From NCBI RefSeq assembly GCF_000003815.2, contig NC_049996.1, forward strand, positions 7,088,131 to 7,152,130: a DNA stretch of 64,000 nt. Direction: 5' to 3'. The translations under genes were made by a program, and so were the position numbers. Below, piece after piece: positions 59,761 to 64,000 of the stretch (positions are counted from its first letter, which is position 1; every line of letters starts with the position of its first letter). This DNA is from Branchiostoma floridae (lineage: Eukaryota > Chordata > Leptocardii > Amphioxiformes > Branchiostomatidae). The notes beneath the pieces were generated by a model. That model saw nothing but the letters and a program-made list of their open reading frames with translations. It did not search any database and had not been told where the DNA came from.

Positions 59761-61511
59761 CTGCAAATAGACCATTACAATGTAAAAAAAAACCTTTGAA
59801 GCCATGCAAACCTACAGAATGCAATCATATGCATGTTTAAGCTTTCACTGTTTTATTGCCAAGGTCTTTCCCACGTTGTGTAATCAATACGCTATGATCC
59901 GACTTGAACTTCAATGCTCAACACAACTACTGTTATCTACGTTACTATTGGAACGTTTGTGGGATTGGGTACTATAGCTTCTGCATTGTTTAGCATAACA
60001 GAAACTCAGAGCCAAACCAGTTCAATAACTATTTGTGACCCGCGCGTGTTTAGTCACTGACCTCCTATGCTTACAGAAGTATAAACCCAAAATACAGGGC
60101 TGGACTAACGCAAGCCTTGCCACCGATATGGTCTAACCTAACAATAGCATACAAGTCAAAGGTCATGGACGTTACACTATTCACATACATGGAAGACCAC
60201 TACCCAGCCCCCTTCCCCCCACCACCACCCCAACACACACACACACACACACAAACAATATAGCCCCGTTTGAAAACTATTGAACCGAGGCTAATGGCTA
60301 AGTACCCCTTGAACCCAACGGTCTCAGATAGGGCCACTTATTTTGTGTGCGGCCAACAAATGAAAGGTAAACAAACTGCAACGTATCCCTAGTGGTGCAA
60401 TAATCGTGATTTTGATTATTAAAACAAGACAAACCTCTTCCTTTTCAAGTCAGTTCTGCAGCTTTCATTGAGGAGCGCCTGGAGTGTACTAAAATGGCCG
60501 CTGTCTGTGATTAGACTTTCACCTACTGCTTAACGGCGCTCACCTGTTGTAGCCATCCGCACCGTAAGTTGAAATACTTCAAATTCAACTTGAACAGGCT
60601 TTTACGACCTAACTTAATCCGCAACGTCAAAAAGCGATGTACGCATTAATTACCTCCTGGAAATATTCTACAAAGAGTAAGTTGTTCTTTAAGATATGGC
60701 ACTATTTATAAACAGGTACCGGAGTGCGGAAGAATACGCTTATCGACCCGGAAAGCACACCAACATTGACATGCGGGGTTATTGATACACCTGAGTGTGT
60801 TGGAGGTACAATGTAGTTGACTATTTGCACGATCTACTTCCGGGTCAAATATTAACCCTTCTCTCTACGTCTGACTAACTCCAGTGATAGTGTGTTTAAA
60901 CTTCGCGTCTTCAGCAGAACGCCACACTGCAGTGCTTTGCTGAACTGTCCTAGCATTTTGTGTAGGCTCAGGTAACTAAGTAAATCTTACTCTGTCTCTG
61001 TTCTTTTCAAGTTCGGCAACCGTGCCGAAGCAACAGGCCTTCTCCATTTCAGTCACATAATGCACTCGTAGGGGGCACATTTCAAGGTTAACAAAAGAGA
61101 CTGACCAAGTAGACATTGCATAACAACCTGATGCGAGTGCTTGTTGGATTGAATTTGTGTGCGAATCTCTCTCCCTCTCAAAAAAGTGTAGGATACGTTA
61201 AGCCTCGACGGGCAAAACGTCTGATTTGACAGCAAAGTCTATCATTTAGTCAAGGAGCTTTTATCAGATAAAAGCTCCTTGATTTAGTCACGCATTACTT
61301 TCAACCAAAGCGGCTATTGTCACATATCGTGCAGTATACAGGTAAGGCATATAAACACGTTTGGACTGGTTCATTGTTCGTAGTGACTAGTATTATGTTT
61401 TGTATATTCAAGTTAGACATCATTTCAAAAGTGTACATGTTTGTGCTCAGCTATGGGCTGATTATAAGCTCATCACGGCATCACGTTTTTAACAGACATG
61501 TACATGTCACT
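59761..61511. other. Region between the glycosyltransferase and pannexin starts
   Basis: Divergent arrangement. A minus-strand 5'UTR exon is plausible at about 60436-60520 (donor AAGAG/GTTTGT). A YY1-like AAAATGGCCGC occurs at about 60491. A CA tract lies near 60233-60253. No further coding sequence is seen. Confidence 0.4.
61250..61282. repeat. 33-bp near-perfect palindrome
   Basis: 16-bp arms TCAAGGAGCTTTTATC (61250-61265) and their complement (61267-61282) are separated by one base. It lies about 230 bp upstream of the pannexin start. It could be a regulatory dyad or the end of a mobile element. Confidence 0.85.
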
Positions 61512-62998
61512 ATGCTTTCTGAAACAGACATGGACCCAGGTATACTCCGAGATCTCTTTACCCAGGGTTTGTTCAGCCAGACAGACCCGACTCGCCTCCA
61601 TGCGGAACTGTGGGCTGACTACATGTCAAAGGTCATGACTACCTGGCTGCCTATGCTCATGGCAACAGTCCTGGTGGGGAGGGACTTGTTCGGTGAGTCG
61701 TTGTGGCGGTGTTATTCTTGTCGACATCTTTGACTCTGATAAAAGCAAGAACAACCTTACTTGTGATATTGCAGTTTTCCTTTACACAATTAGTCATGTC
61801 TCTCTCCTGCCTACGTTTCGATGTCTATCAGATATATTCCTCAGAGCTTCCGACTGGAGTATGCTTCTCGTCGCCATCTGTAGCCGATGTAGGTGACACT
61901 TTTCTGGTGAGAATTGTGAATCCTAAACGTGGCTAAGTTTGTATTCCCCTGTGCATTTAGATAAACTGATCCTGAAAACTGTCTTGTATTATACGCATCG
62001 ACCCCACACATTCATTCTTTTGTCTACATTTAGGCGCGGGCACACAATGCTTCCCCGTGAATCTGACACACACCCAGCCTGGTACAAACATGACGTCAGC
62101 AGACAACACCAGCTACGCACCTAAACCTGTCCTCAACGAGATCTCTGACTACTCGAGGCAACTAGCCGAGTACGTGAATGTTTACTGTGCACAACAGGAT
62201 CATTACCAGAGTTCTACCATGTTTAGTTACCAACTCTTCACCATTATGCTAGTTATTCAGGCAGGGGTGCTTTATGCACCCATGTTGTTGTGGAACGTCA
62301 CTACAGCTAGGAAGATTCTCTGTCACCTAAGATTTCTACTCCATGACACTGATTTGTTGTACCACCGTCACAGAGGTGACCAGGAGGCCAGGGGTGGCTA
62401 CGAGCAGTCCGAACTGGTCAAAAACGTCAACATATGGATCAAGCATGACAGCTTGTATAAACATTACATGATGAAACAACTTGTCACTACAGTGTGTTTG
62501 GGAATCTTTATAACAATTTACTGCACAATTCCATCTCTGACAGCATCTAACATACATGATGAGTTTTTGTGCTCTGTCAAAGACAGGTTCACAGTGGATT
62601 GTGCCGTGCCATCGGCCACTGTACATAGGTGTGTGTGGTTTACCAATTTGGTACTGCTATTTCTTAACGTTTCCTGTATCGTAGGTCACGTTGTTACTCT
62701 CAGGTACAACCACTTCTATGGTACACATCAACCATTTAGAGAACTGGGCATCACACTTGATAAACCGCCACTGAATGATGCCCACCTTATTCATATGTTC
62801 CTTCGAGCCAACATTGAGTCGAATGACAAGTACAACTATGTGAAAGTTCTAGAGGATGTTGTATCAGAAAATGATCCAAGTATGAACACAACAAACACAG
62901 CATACTCTGTACGTAACGAAACAAACAGCCCGCTGGATCATTCCCCTAGTTTAGGCCCGACTAGGCGGCAGTACATATGTTATGAGTCTGGTGTGTGA
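61512..62998 (+). CDS. Pannexin / innexin-family channel
   Basis: Two exons, 61512-61692 and 62034-62998, join in phase 1 to give 381 aa, close to the family's usual length. Four hydrophobic segments: around residues 43-60, LFTIMLVIQAGVLYAPMLLW, QLVTTVCLGIFITIYCTIP and FTNLVLLFLNVSCIVGHVV. Loop 1 has paired Cys (about C66 and C112, GTQCFP and YVNVYC); loop 2 has SNIHDEFLCSVKDRF and further Cys. The C-terminal FLRANIESNDKYNYVKVLE resembles pannexin. These proteins form large-pore channels that release ATP or couple cells. Loop 1 carries three N-glycosylation sequons (about N70, N79, N85), expected to favour single-membrane pannexons over gap junctions. The start at 61512 is the first reasonable ATG; the ATG at 61530 or an upstream exon is possible. 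Confidence 0.87.
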
Positions 62999-63847
62999 TA
63001 GAATACGATTTTAGTCGTGTGCACATTGGTGATTACGTAACAGTCTCAGAGATGTCATATTTTAAAAAAATGTGCCCGAAGAAACTGTTATGATATTATC
63101 TTTCCAACCGATGCGCTTTGCTGCGAAATGCCTAGTTTAGGTGAGAAATTACCCAAACCCACAAATATACTGGACCCACATACAGGTATTATATATGTGC
63201 GGGCTCAGCAGGAAAAGGGTTTCAACATCATTTCCACCAACACAACTGATGTGTTATTGTGCCGAACACTCTTCACATCAGCACTGTGTCTACCCTTCCC
63301 CGAACTGAATGTCAACATCAGCCTTCTGTGTCCATTGTGACAAACGTTTTACACAAGTCTGGTACCCCAGCTTTTGTCTCTGGTGCTGAATGGTGTTCCC
63401 ACTGCCTTTGCTTTGATTCAGCCGGTCTCATGACTCGTATCAGGAAATGTCCACTTCTTCAGCAAACCAGATAAGAGACCGTCTTCTGCTGGCTTAATTT
63501 TAATTCTTATTTCTGGTGGTCCTGTAAAATAGATGGCAAGATATTGATTCAGATACCCAATGTAGATAATTGATGACCATTTCTATGCAATATTTTAATG
63601 TTCTTATAGATATTGCTGATTGTAATCATATCCAGGTCAAATTGCGTTTGCATTGCCTTTGTCTCTGTCAGCATGGCTAGCCAAAAATGAATTAAAGAAT
63701 AACATATTTTACGACTTGATTCGCAGTATAATATCCTTACATACGACTCATGACATCACGCTAATTGATAACGTGTGTTTAAATTTTCAGAAGTGATATG
63801 CAATATCATTCATTATATCTCATATATAAAAATCCATGATTTCCTAC
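62999..63847. other. Pannexin 3' flank
   Basis: No exon is recognised on either strand. In particular, no TRADD-N-like exon is present on the minus strand after the FN3 exon at 63848. Confidence 0.5.
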
Positions 63848-64000
63848 CCAATGCCGTTGGAAGGCTGCTGACATTCTTGTCTTTATTAAGGGCTGACACA
63901 CGAAAGCAGTAGGTTCCTTCTTGTTGAACTTTGACCGTACCCTTGCACTCTGTTGTTCTGAGACATTCTTGCCATGTTGTTAAAAGGTTGTCAACATCGT
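63848..64000 (-). CDS. FN3 exon of a further FN3/TRADD-N-family gene (partial)
   Basis: The minus strand encodes DVDNLLTTWQECLRTTECKG and then the FN3 end TYCFRVSALNKDKNVSSLP, stopping at a phase-1 donor ATTGG/GTAGGAA at 63847. It is clearly homologous to the FN3 exon at 1-243, more so than to the one at 41940-42233. The gene's 5' part is right of the window. Its next exon is not obvious within 5 kb; the phase-1 acceptors at 59092 or 58592 would fit, which would make it an upstream exon of the glycosyltransferase gene with the pannexin gene nested in its intron. Confidence 0.8.

Overview
The window looks like nuclear DNA of an invertebrate chordate, most likely an amphioxus (Branchiostoma). 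Genes have many short exons with GT/AG junctions, death-fold and NLR modules are shuffled between neighbouring genes, the intergenic DNA is AT-rich with many TACATGTACATG runs and small non-autonomous repeats, and there is one 100-N assembly gap (40728-40827). The species is inferred from style and gene content, not proven. Exon structures were built by hand by chaining ORFs through GT/AG sites with matching phases; in each complete model the summed coding length is a whole number of codons ending at a stop.

Layout: (1) 1-9702, plus strand: 3' part of an NLR-type gene, FN3 - TRADD-N-like domain - coiled coil - NACHT - LRR. (2) 12318-22306, minus: GHKL-type ATPase - coiled coil - C-terminal IAP-type RING (775 aa). 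(3) 23505-26594, plus, divergent from (2): DUF1295/steroid-reductase-like membrane protein (256 aa). (4) 26.6-31.9 kb: no gene, but a broken THAP/DDE transposase relic near 30 kb. (5) 31960-45184, minus: CARD - FN3 - FN3 - TRADD-N-like - TPR - nucleotidyltransferase - about 11 TPRs (1905 aa), with a likely internal first exon at 37048-37097 giving a 1100-aa nucleotidyltransferase-TPR form. (6) 45.2-54.9 kb: repeats only, including a 550-bp MITE with target-site duplication. (7) 54920-59747, minus: TRADD-N-like - coiled coil - GT4 glycosyltransferase (774 aa). (8) 61512-62998, plus: pannexin/innexin-family channel (381 aa). (9) 63848-64000, minus: an FN3 exon of another member of the FN3/TRADD-N family, cut by the window edge.

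The unifying theme is a cluster of probable innate-immune or cell-death proteins. Three genes use the same sensor/adaptor toolkit (CARD, FN3, TRADD-N-like, coiled coil), carried on exons bounded by phase-1 introns, each joined to a different output domain: NACHT-LRR, nucleotidyltransferase-TPR, or GT4 glycosyltransferase. A RING E3 candidate and a pannexin lie among them.

A second theme concerns genome structure. In the two divergent genes at 12.3-27.3 kb, four separate tandem duplications copy parts of exons; three of them straddle splice junctions (3 RING acceptors, about 21 copies of a 45-bp unit holding a splice donor, 5 copies of a DUF1295 acceptor), and the fourth copies a terminal exon.
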